From: Heterohyrax brucei
Lineage: Eukaryota; Chordata; Mammalia; Hyracoidea; Procaviidae
Assembly (NCBI GenBank): GCA_028571685.1
Contig: CM053143.1
Coordinates: 160,016,329 to 160,080,328 of the forward strand
Reading direction: 5' to 3'
Length of the DNA: 64,000 nucleotides
Below the pieces are notes generated by a model. It saw only the letters and a list, made by a program, of their open reading frames with translations. It had not been told where the DNA came from and did no database searches. Made by a program: the position numbers and the translations under genes. Below are positions 12,311-22,992 of this stretch, piece after piece; positions within the stretch are counted from its first letter, which is position 1; the number at the start of each line of letters is the position of its first letter.

Positions 12311-12911
12311 TTACTCCTGAGACTTAAGCCAGTAACCACTGTATAACTTTTCTTGTTCTTAGTTAAATTTGAGGGGAATTGTTACAAAGAAGTAAAAATA
12401 AGAGTGATTCTAGTTACCCTTTTTTTTCCCCTCCATTTCCCTTCCAAATAACTTGGTGACTTTGCAGTTATCGCTGAGTTTGCATTTATGTGCATTGTGG
12501 ACTTACAAAAACAGAAAACTCTGTAAGTTCCAGTAATATACTACGCAGTCTGCAAGGCAAGATTAAGCAATGTTTGCATCATAGCAACACCCCAGTGGAA
12601 AAACCTAAAATGGATTATAAATTTTTCAAAAAGAATCTTGAATTCTAACTATATTCATTGGGGAATCATGAGGTATGTAGCTAATAGTAAACGACAAATT
12701 ATTGCATTAGTATTTGTAGAGTTGGACGAGTTGAGAACCATAGCAGAAATATAGTCTCCCAGATTTCCCTAAAGCCTTATAAAAGCGTTTTCACATTCTG
12801 AATTTCAGAGAAGCTAACCAAAATATCCTTCCTCCAGCTGTCCTCTGTCACTAATGCTCGGCATTCTTTGAATAGAAGACCCTGGTTTTATTCTGTCATC
12901 ACAGGTAGGAA
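12311..12911. other. Unrecognised DNA
   Basis: Nothing was recognised in this ~600 bp except a pyrimidine-rich patch near 12420-12450. Confidence 0.35.
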
Positions 12912-13085
12912 AGAGCAATGGGCCAGAAGCTTAGGTTGTTTGGATTAAATCAAGTTGCACTGCTTACTAACTGCGTGACTCTGGGCAATGTACCTGAACC
13001 ACCTTGTGCGTTAATTTTCTCATGGATTAAAACTGGCATGATAATACTATCTGCCTCGTAGCTATTATCTATTTAACTCTGAGAC
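12912..13085 (+). repeat. MIR SINE
   Basis: The canonical MIR order is present on the plus strand: 'ctgcttactaactgcgtgac', 'tctgggcaatgtacctgaac', 'ttaattttctcatggattaa' and 'ataatactatctgcctcgta'. MIR is an ancient mammal-wide SINE, and the divergence here fits that age. Confidence 0.85.
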
Positions 13086-14030
13086 AAGTTTAAATGACTT
13101 TAATTTTCATTTTCATATGAAAGCATTATGATAGATAATTTTCTGGGAGTAGGTTTGATGAGAGAAAATAGTCAAAAGTAAAATCTTTTAATTCCTGAAG
13201 TTAGGGGGACGTCAGGAAGCAGAGCACGCAATGAATGCTAATAATGCTGAAAATTCACAGGGACGTGTTTTTATTTCTATGTGCATAGACATAATTAAAA
13301 TGCATGCAAGCATCATTATGCATATACATACAGGTGCATGTGTGTGTATATGTACATATGTGCATGTACACGTCCACATGGAGTCTATTCTCATAACCAT
13401 GATAGGTGGTAATTGGTACTATAAAGTCATATAAACACTGACTTAATAAATAATGAACCATTATTCTGATGGAAAATAAAGGATTAGGTTCCTATGGGCC
13501 TCTATTCACAATATTTTCATAAATCAATATATCGTCTGTTTTAACTGTGCTTCTGTTTAATGACGCCTGATTTACTATACATTGTTGATTTATTAACATG
13601 GGACTCAGGGTCACCTTCACTGTAACTCATGCCTAAGCAAAGCTTATCTAACTTATATATGTTTTCCAGAAGGCACACCACAGCCTTCTAACATTTATGA
13701 ACAATACAGCAATTTTTCACTATTCTTGTGGGTCATATTAAACAGCAAATACACCAATAAACAGCATGAAAATGCAAAAATGTGTCAATAAATAGGTCAA
13801 GAAAAGGACTCTTGTTTAGAGTGTGAGAACTGAAAGAAGACAGAGTTAGCCTTGTTTGACGTCAGGTACAAAGGTACTCATCAGAGACTCAAATGTTTTG
13901 CTGCTCTATGAATATTTGTTAATGAAAACACATGTGATACAATATTGATTTGGGGACTACAGGCAAATTTCAGAAAGTACATATTCTTAAATATGAATCT
14001 GTGAAAAATGAAGATTGACTGTGTATGTAG
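13086..14030. other. Unrecognised DNA with an alternating purine-pyrimidine tract
   Basis: No repeat family or gene was recognised. Around 13300-13380 there is an imperfect TG/CA/TA alternating tract with internal inverted symmetry ('tatatgtacatatgtgcat'), which gives open frames on both strands without coding meaning. Confidence 0.45.
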
Positions 14031-14103
14031 ACACATATATGTATGTATATGTACATATACACATACATATATATATATATATATATATGTTTGTATACGT
14101 GAA
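14031..14103. repeat. (TA)n/(TG)n microsatellite
   Basis: A mixed 'acatatatgtatgtatatg' stretch leads into a pure TA run at about 14066-14088. It directly abuts the following AfroSINE. Confidence 0.9.
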
Positions 14104-14238
14104 AGCCCTGGTGGCATAGTGGTTAAGAGCTATGAATGTCAACCAAAAGGCTGACAGTTTGAATCCATGAGAAACTCCTTAGAAACTCTCGAGGGCTTAT
14201 TCAACTCTGCTCTTTAGGGTCACTATGTGTCAGTATAC
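14104..14238 (+). repeat. AfroSINE
   Basis: A plus-strand copy with a well-preserved head 'gccctggtggcatagtggtt'. It continues through 'gacagtttgaatccatgag' to 'gggtcactatgtgtcagt', where it loses the last bases and runs into a TG-rich tract. Confidence 0.9.
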
Positions 14239-14330
14239 CTGCGTGTGTTTGTGTATGTGCATTCGCATGTGTGTGTGTGTGTATGCGTGTGTGTGTGCAT
14301 GCTCACATGTGAGAGAGAGCGTGCTCAATC
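14239..14330. repeat. (TG)n microsatellite
   Basis: An imperfect TG repeat with 'catgtgtgtgtgtgtgtatg' at its centre and a 'gagagagag' end. It follows the 3' end of the AfroSINE. Confidence 0.9.
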
Positions 14331-14390
14331 ATTATGCCTAACAAACAATCAACCATAATACCACACAGACAACAATGTTACTGTTGTCTG

Positions 14391-14550
14391 TAAACCCTGG
14401 TGGCATTGTGGTAAAGTGCTGAGGCCACTAACCAAAAGGTCAGCGGTTCAAATCTGCCAGGTGATCCTTGGAAACTCTATGGGGCAGTTATACTCTTTCC
14501 CATAGGACCACTATGAGTCATAATTGACTCTATGGCAGTGGGTTTAATTT
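14391..14550 (+). repeat. AfroSINE
   Basis: A plus-strand copy: 'aaaccctggtggcattgtgg', 'ggtcagcggttcaaatctgc', 'actctatggggcagttatac', 'aattgactctatggcagtgg', with a 'gtttaattt' tail. The 3' end of a minus-strand RTE begins ten bases later. Confidence 0.92.
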
Positions 14551-14560
14551 GGGGGAGAGC

Positions 14561-15390
14561 TGCTGTTAGGTACCCACAGTTTGGTTCTGACTCATGAGGA
14601 AGCTGTGTGCAATAGAATGAAACCCTGCCTGGTCCGGTGCCACCCTGAGAATCGTTACTGTCAGACCCTATTGCTGCAGCCATTGTGTCAATGCATTTTA
14701 TCCATCATCTTTTCTCTTTCTGCTGACCCTCTGCTTTACCAGGTATGAAGTCCTCATCCAAGGGTTGATCCCTCCTGATACCTTCTAAAGTATGCATGAC
14801 GAAGACTCCCTTTCCTTGCTTCCAAGGAACATTTTGATAGTACTTCTTCTAAGACAGATTCACTCATTTTTCTGGAGGTACATGGTATTGTCAATACTTT
14901 TCACCAACACCGTAATTTAAAGTCCTCAATTCTTTTCTTTTTTTTTTTTTTTCTTATTCATTGCCCATGCATACAATGAGGCAAATGGAAATGCCATAGC
15001 TTGCTTGGGTCAAGAGTATATTAGTTCTCAAAGTGGCATCTTTGCTTTCTTAACATTTTAAAAAGAGTTGTTTTTTTGTTTTTTTTTTTCCGCAGCAGAT
15101 TTGCCCAGTGCAATACATCAACACATCATTTGACTTCTTGGCTACTGCTTCCACGGTATTGGTTTTTCACACAAGTTAAGCCAAATCTTTTACAAACCTA
15201 TTTTCTCCATAGTGGCACAGTGGTTAACAGGTAAGTCGGCTAACTGAAAGCTCAGCAGTTTGAATCCACCAGCTGTCACTTGGAAACCCTTTAAGTGTCT
15301 ACTCTGTCCTGCAGGGCTGCTATGAGTAAGAATCAACTCAGCAGCAAAAGGTATTGATCCAACTGTGATTTTTTTTTCCATTTATGTTGG
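14561..15390 (-). mobile_element. RTE (BovB-like) LINE 3' part, interrupted by an AfroSINE
   Basis: A minus-strand copy starting at the RTE 3' terminus ('tgctgttaggtacccacag'). It continues through 'tttctgctgaccctctgctt', 'acagattcactcatttttc' and 'cagcagatttgcccagtgca' to about 15200. After the AfroSINE at 15205-15352 the LINE seems to resume ('tttccatttatgttgg'). The flanks 'ttttctccat' and 'ttttttccat' look like a target-site duplication of the SINE. No intact reading frame remains. Confidence 0.88.
15205..15352 (+). repeat. AfroSINE nested in RTE LINE
   Basis: A plus-strand copy: 'agtggcacagtggttaacag', 'cagcagtttgaatccaccag', 'gcagggctgctatgagtaag', 'aatcaactcagcagcaaaag'. The first bases of the head are missing or diverged. 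It lies within minus-strand RTE sequence. Confidence 0.88.
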
Positions 15391-16039
15391 GGTGTGATAG
15401 TAAATATTTATTTTTGATCCATTCATACAATTTAGGTGATCTTGCCTGGGCCTAGTTGGGTGGTCTTGTTGAGACTAGTTAGGCCTTAATTATCTGCAAG
15501 TAATCTTGTTGTTCTGCTCCTATGCTAGGCTTGGCTGGTACACGTTCTCCGTTTCTTAATGTGATCAAGTACATAGCTCAAACATGAACTTATTGTGGAA
15601 ATGTCAAGAGAAGAAGCTTGATCTCACAAGTGTGTGAGTCATATGACATCTGCTAGCCTCTCACTGGACGAAACAGGTTAAGTATTGGAACCCAGGTTAA
15701 AAGAATTAGGAAAGCAAGCTTTGTTCATAGTGGAGGGGCCCTGAATTGCATAGCAAAGGGCTGGATACAGGAATATTTGAAAATTTAAGGTCATAAGTTC
15801 AATCCATCGCATTGGATCTCACCCCACTCACTATGAAATGGAAAGGCTTCATGTTGTTTCTGGTTTCTAAGCAGGTCTACAGAACATTAAGAATAAACTA
15901 TGTCCACAGAGTTAGGTACCAGACCTCATGATAATATTTTGTTTTCAATAATATGAGGTAGAATATGAAGTGGGTTGTATGATCCCTACCCTTACCTTTT
16001 TTTTTCTTTTCCTTGCTCTTATATCCCTTCACTTGAATA
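15391..16039. other. Degraded DNA; possible ancient LTR-like repeat
   Basis: No confident assignment. Phrases such as 'ctaggcttggctggtacac' and 'tctgctagcctctcactgg' recall an old mammalian interspersed repeat, but I cannot name it. A possible AfroSINE ghost near 15740-15860 is too weak to call. Confidence 0.3.
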
Positions 16040-16503
16040 TACACAACAACCGTTACTTGTTTGTAAGTCATAGAATATGGCAAAGGTGATGTCACTCCTT
16101 TGATAACACAAGCTGTAGACGATGACCTGTTACTAGAGGACTCACACTAGAGTTATTCCCCCTTGTTGATTTTTAAGAAGTATTTGGCCGGGTTAGGAGG
16201 CTCACAGGGCAACCTACTGAGGACAGCCTGTAGGACTTGAAGGCAACCCTCTGCCATGAGTCTGCAGAAGTCTGGGCAATTCTACATCCACAGAGGGATT
16301 GGTTCTGCCAGTAACAGCAAGCCTGGAAGTGAACTATTCCCAGGTGAGCCTTCAGTTGAGAGCACAGTCTGGACAGCTCCTTCATTGAAGACTCGTGAGA
16401 CTTCAAGCAAAGGACTCAGTTTAGCTCTTTCGACATTCCTGACCCCTGAGAAATCTGAGATAAATGCATACTGTTACAACTTATTGAGATCATAGTGATT
16501 TAT
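16040..16503 (+). mobile_element. MLT1-type MaLR solo LTR
   Basis: A plus-strand LTR of the ERVL-MaLR class. MLT1-like landmarks occur in order: 'agaatatggcaaaggtgatg', 'aggtgagccttcagttgaga', 'cattcctgacccctgagaaa', and 'tgagataaatgcatactgtt' covering the polyadenylation-signal region. No internal retroviral sequence is adjacent, so it is a solo LTR. The left boundary is approximate. Confidence 0.8.
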
Positions 16504-16745
16504 TAAACATCAACATATAACATAATACAAAAAGAGGTGTTTTCAAAATTGCTATAGTTTGTGAGGCACAGTACTCAGGGGCTAACTTCCATATCAGTCA
16601 TGGTTCTAAGATCTCTTTCTTTCTAAATGCTAACAAATTATATAAAAGAGGCAATGATAAACCTGATGTGTGTGCATAATAATGCAGCATTAGAAAACTA
16701 CATCCTATGAAAAATATTGTTTATTTACACTAGTAGTAGATGGGG
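16504..16745. other. Unrecognised DNA
   Basis: A short AT-rich interval without a recognisable element. Confidence 0.35.
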
Positions 16746-16805
16746 AGAGATGATAGATAGATAGATAGATAAAGAGATAGATAAAGAGATAAACCAACAA
16801 ATAAA
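16746..16805. repeat. (GATA)n microsatellite
   Basis: An imperfect tetranucleotide array: 'gatagatagatagataaaga' followed by further 'gataaagagata' units. Confidence 0.95.
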
Positions 16806-18059
16806 TGAATACAAGTTTTTCAAAAAAAAATCTCTCTTGAAAAATTTGAAGCATTTTCAAGTCTAACAAGTAGTGGTCTCAGTTTGTCCTGCACTGGAGA
16901 GCAAAGCTAAAACTAATCAATGGACATCAGAAAAGCATAGTTAACTTGTAGGTACTGTGGCTGAACAATTTTAGAATTGACTCTTAATTGTAGGACTTGG
17001 TCAAAATTGAGTGGATATTTGACCTGATAATTAAAAGAGGAAAAAAAATTAAATAGATAGATGATAGTTTGAGAGAGACAGAAAGATATAAATGCACAAA
17101 TAAAGTAAATTATTAATTTTCTTCCTTACCATCTAATTTTATTGTAGAAGGAAATTTAAGTATTCACCATATTTTTGTCTTACAGATAAAAACAAAACAA
17201 AACAAAAAAAACGCAAGAGGTGTAGACCACTTTTCCAAAAGCTTCAGAAGTTCACTGTGTGTGCTAAGCAGAAGTTGAACCCCCTTTGTCAGCCACTCTC
17301 ATTCCTCTTAATGACTGATGTACTTCTTTTCTAGACTAAATCTATGTGCTGGATGGTGAGGGAATTACAAGCAGCACACGCCGGAATGCTTACTCTATCA
17401 AAACATAAGTCAGCTGCTTTCTACAGCAATGGCTCGTGCCAGCTGGCTACAAAATGGCATTGGCTCCAGCTGTGTTTTGAAGCCACATATTTTATGTTTT
17501 TCAGTCCAATCAGATGCACTGGCATGGAATGAAATGAATCCAGGAAATACAATGAATACAAAAATTGGATAACGGTGTATAGTCAAAGAAATTTTAGCCA
17601 GAGTTTCAGTGAATCGATCACATTAGAAACATATATTTATAGTTAATAGTGTGAAAGCATTATTTCAGAATCTATGGAACCTTTCATATGCAGATTACAG
17701 CACATGAATACACAAGGATATATTTCAATGAACAAGTTGTGCAAGTTAGAAAAAGTAAAAGACACGTTATCTTTGGATTTTAGTCTGATTTGAATTCTAG
17801 CAAAACTCTTTGTATGTCTTTCTTTACAATTTAAATAATGCATTCAGGAGATAGTTAATATTATACAAGAGTGCCCCTCTTATAGTGAGTATTAATGTAG
17901 AGTATGTCTATTCACCAGATCTCAAGTGTCCCAGTTCCTTCATGATTCCTTTCAGCTTTTGAAATATTGGTATCTGCTATTTCCAGGTACAGAAGTTACT
18001 TAGGTGACTATAATATTATTTTTGCTCTTGTCTTTTCCCAGCTGAAAAGAAGCCTGGGC
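16806..18059. other. Unrecognised, largely unique-looking DNA
   Basis: I recognise no repeat here. The 17340-17530 stretch is somewhat richer in GC and complexity than its surroundings ('cagcacacgccggaatgctt'). It is the sort of sequence that could be a conserved non-coding element, but nothing in the sequence alone proves it. An 'aaacaaaacaaaac' run lies near 17190. Confidence 0.35.
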
Positions 18060-18078
18060 GGGGGGGGGGGGTGGGTGG
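18060..18078 (+). repeat. G12 homopolymer with G-rich extension
   Basis: Twelve consecutive G residues (18060-18071) followed by 'tgggtgg'. The tract can form a G-quadruplex in principle. Long G runs are also prone to sequencing-length error. Confidence 0.9.
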
Positions 18079-19890
18079 TTACTAGTAGGTGTTAGAAAAG
18101 ATGGTTGCACTGTAAAGCAAAGGTTCAAATTAAGAAAATGATCAGTTCTTACGGCTGGGGCTGTGTTTTAGGAAGAAATAAAAGTTTTGTAATGACTTCT
18201 AGAATGAGTAGATATGACCAGAATTGAAGAAAAGAAGAAAGACATTCTAGATACACTTTCTTGCCTGGGGAGAATTTTGAGGATGTTCTTAATGGAATGG
18301 GGAGACATGACACGTGATGGGGAAACAAAAGAGAATGGAAAAAAGAATACATGAAAAGAAGAAAAATAGACTAAAATGAGTAAAAGTAGAAACTAAGCTA
18401 AGCCAGAATTTGAACTAGCAGGAACAAGGAGAAATTAGTAGGAAAAGAAGAATGAAACAGCTATAAAGGCGACAAAAACATCTTTTATCTCTTTAATGAG
18501 ACATTGTCTGCAATTTAGACTAATATGTTTTATATAGCGACTGTGTTTTAATATTTTTTGTTACCATTGAGAGTAAATCATTAGAAAAATAACAGTCAAC
18601 AATGGGATTTATAGGCATTGTTTGATGATATCTGTCCCCTTTCGATATTCTGGTATTTACAAATGAACTTTTCATGACTCACTTATATTTACTCACTCAT
18701 TTATTTATTATATAATTAATCAATTCATAAAAGTATATTTTATGAGCACTTTTAAAGGAGAAAAAGTCCGAGATGCAATGGATGTATCAGCAAACACAAT
18801 AGCTTAATCATTAACTTCACATAATTTACTGTCTTTTCTAACTAAAAAGATATCAAACTAAAGAAAATGCAAAATAATAATCTAGAAGTTCAGATCTATT
18901 TGCTTGTCCTTTACAACTGTCATTTTCTGTTATACTTAATTTCTTGGGCAGTGGTTTTTACTTTGCTTCTGTAGGGTTCTGATTTGTCCAGTCATCATGT
19001 TCCATTTTTCTGAATGCAAGTTGAGACATTTGTATAACATGGCCTGATGTGTAGATTTTCTTGTGATTTATTTTAGGTCATGTTGCCAAGGCCTTTAATT
19101 GAATAAAATTTTTATCCCTATATTTATCTAATTACAATAATCAGTGCCCTGAATTTTTATGCCAACATTTCTCCATAATCTGTCGTAGGAGGGTAATAGC
19201 AATTGAGAAACTAGAAGGAAGTGAGAATAATTATAGTGACCTGTTTGTCATCGACTAAATTCTATTAATCCACAAAGAAAATCGTGCCAATCCAGCAGTA
19301 CATCTTTCTCACAAGATGAGTATAGATTCTTGTCCTTCCTTCCTGCCTCCTCTAAATCACTGCATCACATTACTGCTAAAGCTACCTTATTGGCCCACGA
19401 CCTGATGTTTTACTCTTGCCTGCCAAATGGTTAGGAAGCCACAAGCAAGCTGTTTCCTTTTCTGTAGGCAAAATTACCATGCACAAACATCCGACCCAGA
19501 ATAAATAAATTACCTTGGTCAACTGATTTACAGTTTATCTGGGGCAAGGTTTTGATAGAGATATTAAAAGGTTAGTAAAACTGGCAACATTGACATCAAG
19601 CCCAGAATTCACCGCTTCTGCCAAGGCTGGTTCCATTCTACACTCCACCAGGTAGGTTAACTCAGCCTTTTGGCTTACTGGGCTTTTCTGCTTCCAGCCG
19701 TTTCATTTACGCTTTGGGGTTTAAGTAACTGTCTGCTTAAGGCCCAGTCTCTGCAGCAGAGTAGAGCTTGTTTATATGATAGCAAGCAGCTCTGCGTTCT
19801 CCTGGGTGTGCTTTGGAATCACAATCCTGGTCCCCTCTGTTGATTCCTCTTGCTCTCCAGCAGGTGGTAGACAAGCAGTACAGGGACTAA
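18079..19890. other. Unrecognised DNA, purine-rich at the left
   Basis: 18210-18480 is markedly purine-rich on the plus strand (many 'gaagaaaag' runs). The rest has no recognised repeat. A CTCF-like 14-mer at 19857 is listed separately. Confidence 0.35.
19857..19870 (+). promoter_or_regulatory. CTCF-motif-like site (candidate)
   Basis: 'ccagcaggtggtag' matches the core CTCF consensus (C-C-x-S-x-A-G-R-K-G-G-C-R-S style) at all informative positions but one, a T in place of the C after the GG. Single-motif matches occur by chance, so this is only a candidate. Confidence 0.25.
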
Positions 19891-19924
19891 TTTTTTTTTT
19901 TTCTTTTTTTTTTTTCTTTTTTTT
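19891..19924. repeat. T-rich tract
   Basis: A 34-nt run of T interrupted by two C residues. It could be the tail of a minus-strand retroposon, but the sequence to its right is not a family that I recognise. Confidence 0.8.
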
Positions 19925-20365
19925 CCGTTTCCCAGCTGCCAGAAAAAGTGAGACTAGGAAAGCAAATATCTATTGCCTTAGGCATAAAATAGATCAGGAT
20001 AGTCCAAGCCATTTCTGCTTTTTTATCATTTGTTTAAGCTTTCAACTCCCCTAAAAAATATATATATCAAGTCACATTTTTTACAAAAGATTACAAAGGC
20101 TGTTCAAAAGCTGTTATCCTAAGAATACATATTTTGCACAAATAAAAATAGAAAAACAAATGGCTTTCTTGCTGATGAATTTCCACGTTGTAAGAAAGGC
20201 AGATACTTAGAGAAAATCAAGTACAAGAGATACAGCGCTACCGACTAGACTATAAGCTACTGGATGGTGAGTCCTTTTTTTTTGACATCTTGTCTATATT
20301 TAGGCTTGGCCATCTTTATTTAAGACTCTTCAGGAGGAAAGTCCTGATGATCAGTTCCCAAACTT
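19925..20365. other. Unrecognised DNA
   Basis: No repeat or gene was identified; a T8 run occurs near 20277. Confidence 0.35.
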
Positions 20366-20600
20366 CAGTCAGTGAAAATCGTGTGAATCGCAGCAGAACA
20401 CTATCTGGCTCATTTGCTTCAGGTATGTTGTGAGGAGGAGGACGTCTTGTTTGGTGAAACAGAGGGCCAGCAAGGGCTGGGGGGCAGTAAGATGGAGTGA
20501 CACAACAGCTGTAACCACAGACTGAACAGGGAGACAGCTGTGAGGGAGGGTGACACAGTAACTGTCTTACATTACGTTGTCACCAATGAGAGTCAATATG
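20366..20600 (+). mobile_element. Internally deleted RTE LINE derivative
   Basis: The left part ('cagtcagtgaaaatcgtgtg', 'cgcagcagaacactatctgg') matches a segment near the 5' end of the RTE element. The right part ('gagggccagcaagggctg', 'gatggagtgacacaacagct') matches its 3' end. The reverse-transcriptase region between them is absent. This is the structure of a non-autonomous deletion derivative, or of a twice-rearranged insertion. Confidence 0.65.
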
Positions 20601-21639
20601 CCCAACAGAAGATGCTGACTAAGATTGCTTTGAATAGATCTCCTGAATGTTCTTGCTAGGATTTGGCACTGTGAGAAGGACAGAGAAGGATCTGGATAAT
20701 CTGGTGTATTTAGAAATGTGACCATTGATTGTCCTTGAAATTTACAGTACTGTTGTGCAGCACGTACCTTTGTAATCATCCAAGTGACAGACCTGTTTTC
20801 TCCCAGAAAAATATGAAGGTTGGACTAAGAGTCAAAAAGTCATACTGATCTCTCTTTGGTAAACATTAATGCCCTGAAGGAATTGAATTTGATATGGTAC
20901 TTTCAGTTAGTTGAAAATGAAAAAAAAAAAAAAGTTTCCAATTTTGTATTTAAAAATTTAAATATTATGCAAAAATGGAAATGTTTATTCTGAATACTCC
21001 CTTTACTATTATGCTTCCTTTTTCTGCAATAAAGATAGCTAAAAACCCAAGTTCCTTCTAGACAAGAGTGCTCTTTACTATATGTACTTTGTCTTTCCAG
21101 GTCTATGATTATTATATATTATTAAAACATAAAAGGAGGAAGTGAACAATCAGTTTGATCGTAGTCACCCTTTGATTGCAGTCTTTAGAGATACAACTAT
21201 CTGTCCCAAATCTGTAACATTCACTGTTACATTAAATTGTACTGGTCCTATTTCTTCCCATAGTCAATAAAAAACTTGGACCTGTGAAGTTTAAAGACCT
21301 TCTCCCATCATTTTGTGTTTCTGAAATAACTTAGCGTGAAGAAACATCTTTCCTATATAATTGAGACAAAACTTACAGCCACTATTTTTCTTTGCCTAAT
21401 AACAAGGCAAGACACAAAGCCCTCCAAATATCCATTATTTATAACACAAATAAAAAGAAGAACTGGTTTGTCCTCACTGATCAATCAGAACAAAATGCTT
21501 GTTAAGCAAATTTTAGATAAGTGTCTCTCCTCCCCCCGAACTTTGTCTAATCCTCAGGCTGAATCAGCCACTTGCTGTAAAGTCCAGTCCAAATCATGGC
21601 AAGCCCTGTGAGCCAGAGGAAAACTCTGATTCATAAAAT
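20601..21639. other. Unrecognised DNA
   Basis: No named repeat. The 21336-21611 open frame has no domain that I recognise and may overlap the upstream side of the possible LTR that follows. Confidence 0.35.
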
Positions 21640-22045
21640 TATCAATGTCTGATTTTTGTTTTTTTTGTATTTTTTTAGAAATAGCTTGCCAGACCTTTCT
21701 TACAAGGCACCTCCAGCAGACTCATACTTTGTACCTTTCAGTTTGAATGTGGTTGTGGTAACCTTTGCACCACCCAGAGATTCTGAACTTCTGTATTACT
21801 GGTGCTCCTTACAAGCCCTTCCTGAAAATAGACCTACCGAAGGGTCAAACATCTGATCTAACGTCTCATCATCCGTCCTCATCCCTCTGGTTGTTTCAAG
21901 CCTTAGTGATTCCTCCTTATAAAACAAAAGACTTCTTCTGCCTTTCCACTGAAATCCTTACAGTAAGACCACTTCTCTATTGCTTATAGACCTTCTGCCA
22001 CCTCCCCTAATACTTTTGAATAAAGCTGCTTCTTCCAAGTAAAAA
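21640..22045 (+). mobile_element. Possible solo LTR (ERV class I-like)
   Basis: The segment has LTR-like architecture on the plus strand: a pyrimidine- and CA-rich body, a TATA-like 'ccttataaaacaaaagac' at about 21913, and 90-110 bp further a polyadenylation signal in 'tgaataaagctgcttcttcc' (22018). No internal retroviral sequence is seen on either side. The family is not identified and the 5' boundary is a guess. Confidence 0.4.
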
Positions 22046-22463
22046 GGGTTTTTTTGGGGGGGGACAAGGTGAAAAGTAATATTAATAATCTTAAGACCGG
22101 AGAGGCTTCAAATTTGATGTTCTCTAGCAATGTTTGAAATTGTTTCAAAATCTTTGCAAGAAATAGTTAACATTGGACATCAAAGTGTAAAACATGAGAT
22201 AGAGGATGATCATACGTGAGCTTTAGATAAATTTTAAATAAATTCTCCTAAAATTATTTGACAGAAGTCTATTTTTCAGATCAACACACCATTTCTCTTT
22301 CTTCTTTTAGAAGTAAATATATAGATGGCAAGTGTGCTTTCAAAGGAAAGGATGATTTTAAGAGTTCAAGGCAGTTAGAGAAGGCTTCCTGGAGAAGGTG
22401 GTACTTGACTTGGGCCTTCAAGAAGGGAAGGGGCAAAGAGGGAATTTCAGCAGACGGAAGGAC
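22046..22463. other. Unrecognised DNA; old repeat-like segment near 22370-22450
   Basis: 'aaggcttcctggagaaggtg' followed by 'ttgacttgggccttcaagaa' resembles a phrase common in an ancient mammalian interspersed repeat. I cannot name the family. A G8 run is present near 22056. Confidence 0.35.
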
Positions 22464-22961
22464 ATGAGCGAAGTCCCAGAAGTGGAACTGTCAGATGTTT
22501 CAGTGAATGGGTCTGTGGGGCAGAGGAGAAGCAAGAGAGGGAAAGCTAAAAGAAGAATTCTGGTTAAGTCCTTTCTGGGCCTCAGTTTAAATGTCTGGAA
22601 ACTAACATTAATTTTACCCTTACCAAATGAGCTTATACACATAAAATTTGGGATGATACAGACTTGCTCATGGACAACTACCATTTCCAATCTGTTCAGG
22701 TCCCTGGCCCTGGACCCATCTCTGCATATGCCTGAGTCAGATGCTCAGTTTTCCAGAACTCCAGGTCTTCAATCCCTCAGATTTGAAGGGGCTGAACATC
22801 AGCAGAGCCCTGTCTTGCCTGACCTAGTTCAGCTCCATCCACACTCCCAGAGCTTTCCAGCCTTGAATCCCCTATCTGCTGTGGGTAGATCTGATCCAAC
22901 AAGGTTTCCCAAAAAATGTCCAGAAGGAGAGAGGTCTTCTGTAGCACCTGCAAATTCATAA
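22464..22961 (+). other. Open frame of 165 codons, unrecognised, probably not a gene
   Basis: The frame is open from an ATG at 22464 (purine at -3, A at +4) to TAA at 22959-22961. It is also open upstream without an ATG to about 22398. The predicted product begins M-S-E-V-P-E, is rich in Ser, Pro and Leu, and has no signal peptide, transmembrane segment or motif that I recognise. The GC content is higher than the surroundings. An antisense frame (22418-22690) is also open, which argues that low stop density rather than coding explains it. An RTE tail starts about 30 bp downstream. Confidence 0.2.
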
Positions 22962-22992
22962 TTAAGGGTTAGAAATATCACAGGACTCAGAG

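Noticed and set aside
13212-13461. Overlapping open frames on both strands
   Set aside because: They are produced by an alternating purine-pyrimidine, self-complementary tract rich in TG, CA and TA, which lacks stops in several frames. The His/Tyr/Val/Cys-rich products have no coding signature.
14104-14160. tRNA-like sequence with A and B boxes (and the same in every plus or minus AfroSINE)
   Set aside because: It is the tRNA-derived head of the SINE, without a foldable cloverleaf, anticodon arm or tRNA terminator; not a tRNA gene.
15733-15860. Possible very degraded AfroSINE
   Set aside because: Only 'ggccctgaattgcatag' and 'agttcaatccatcgc' resemble the family. Not enough to support a call.
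19776-20054. 92-codon frame with a poly-Phe stretch
   Set aside because: The middle is a 34-nt T-rich tract. No conserved motif and no matching flank.
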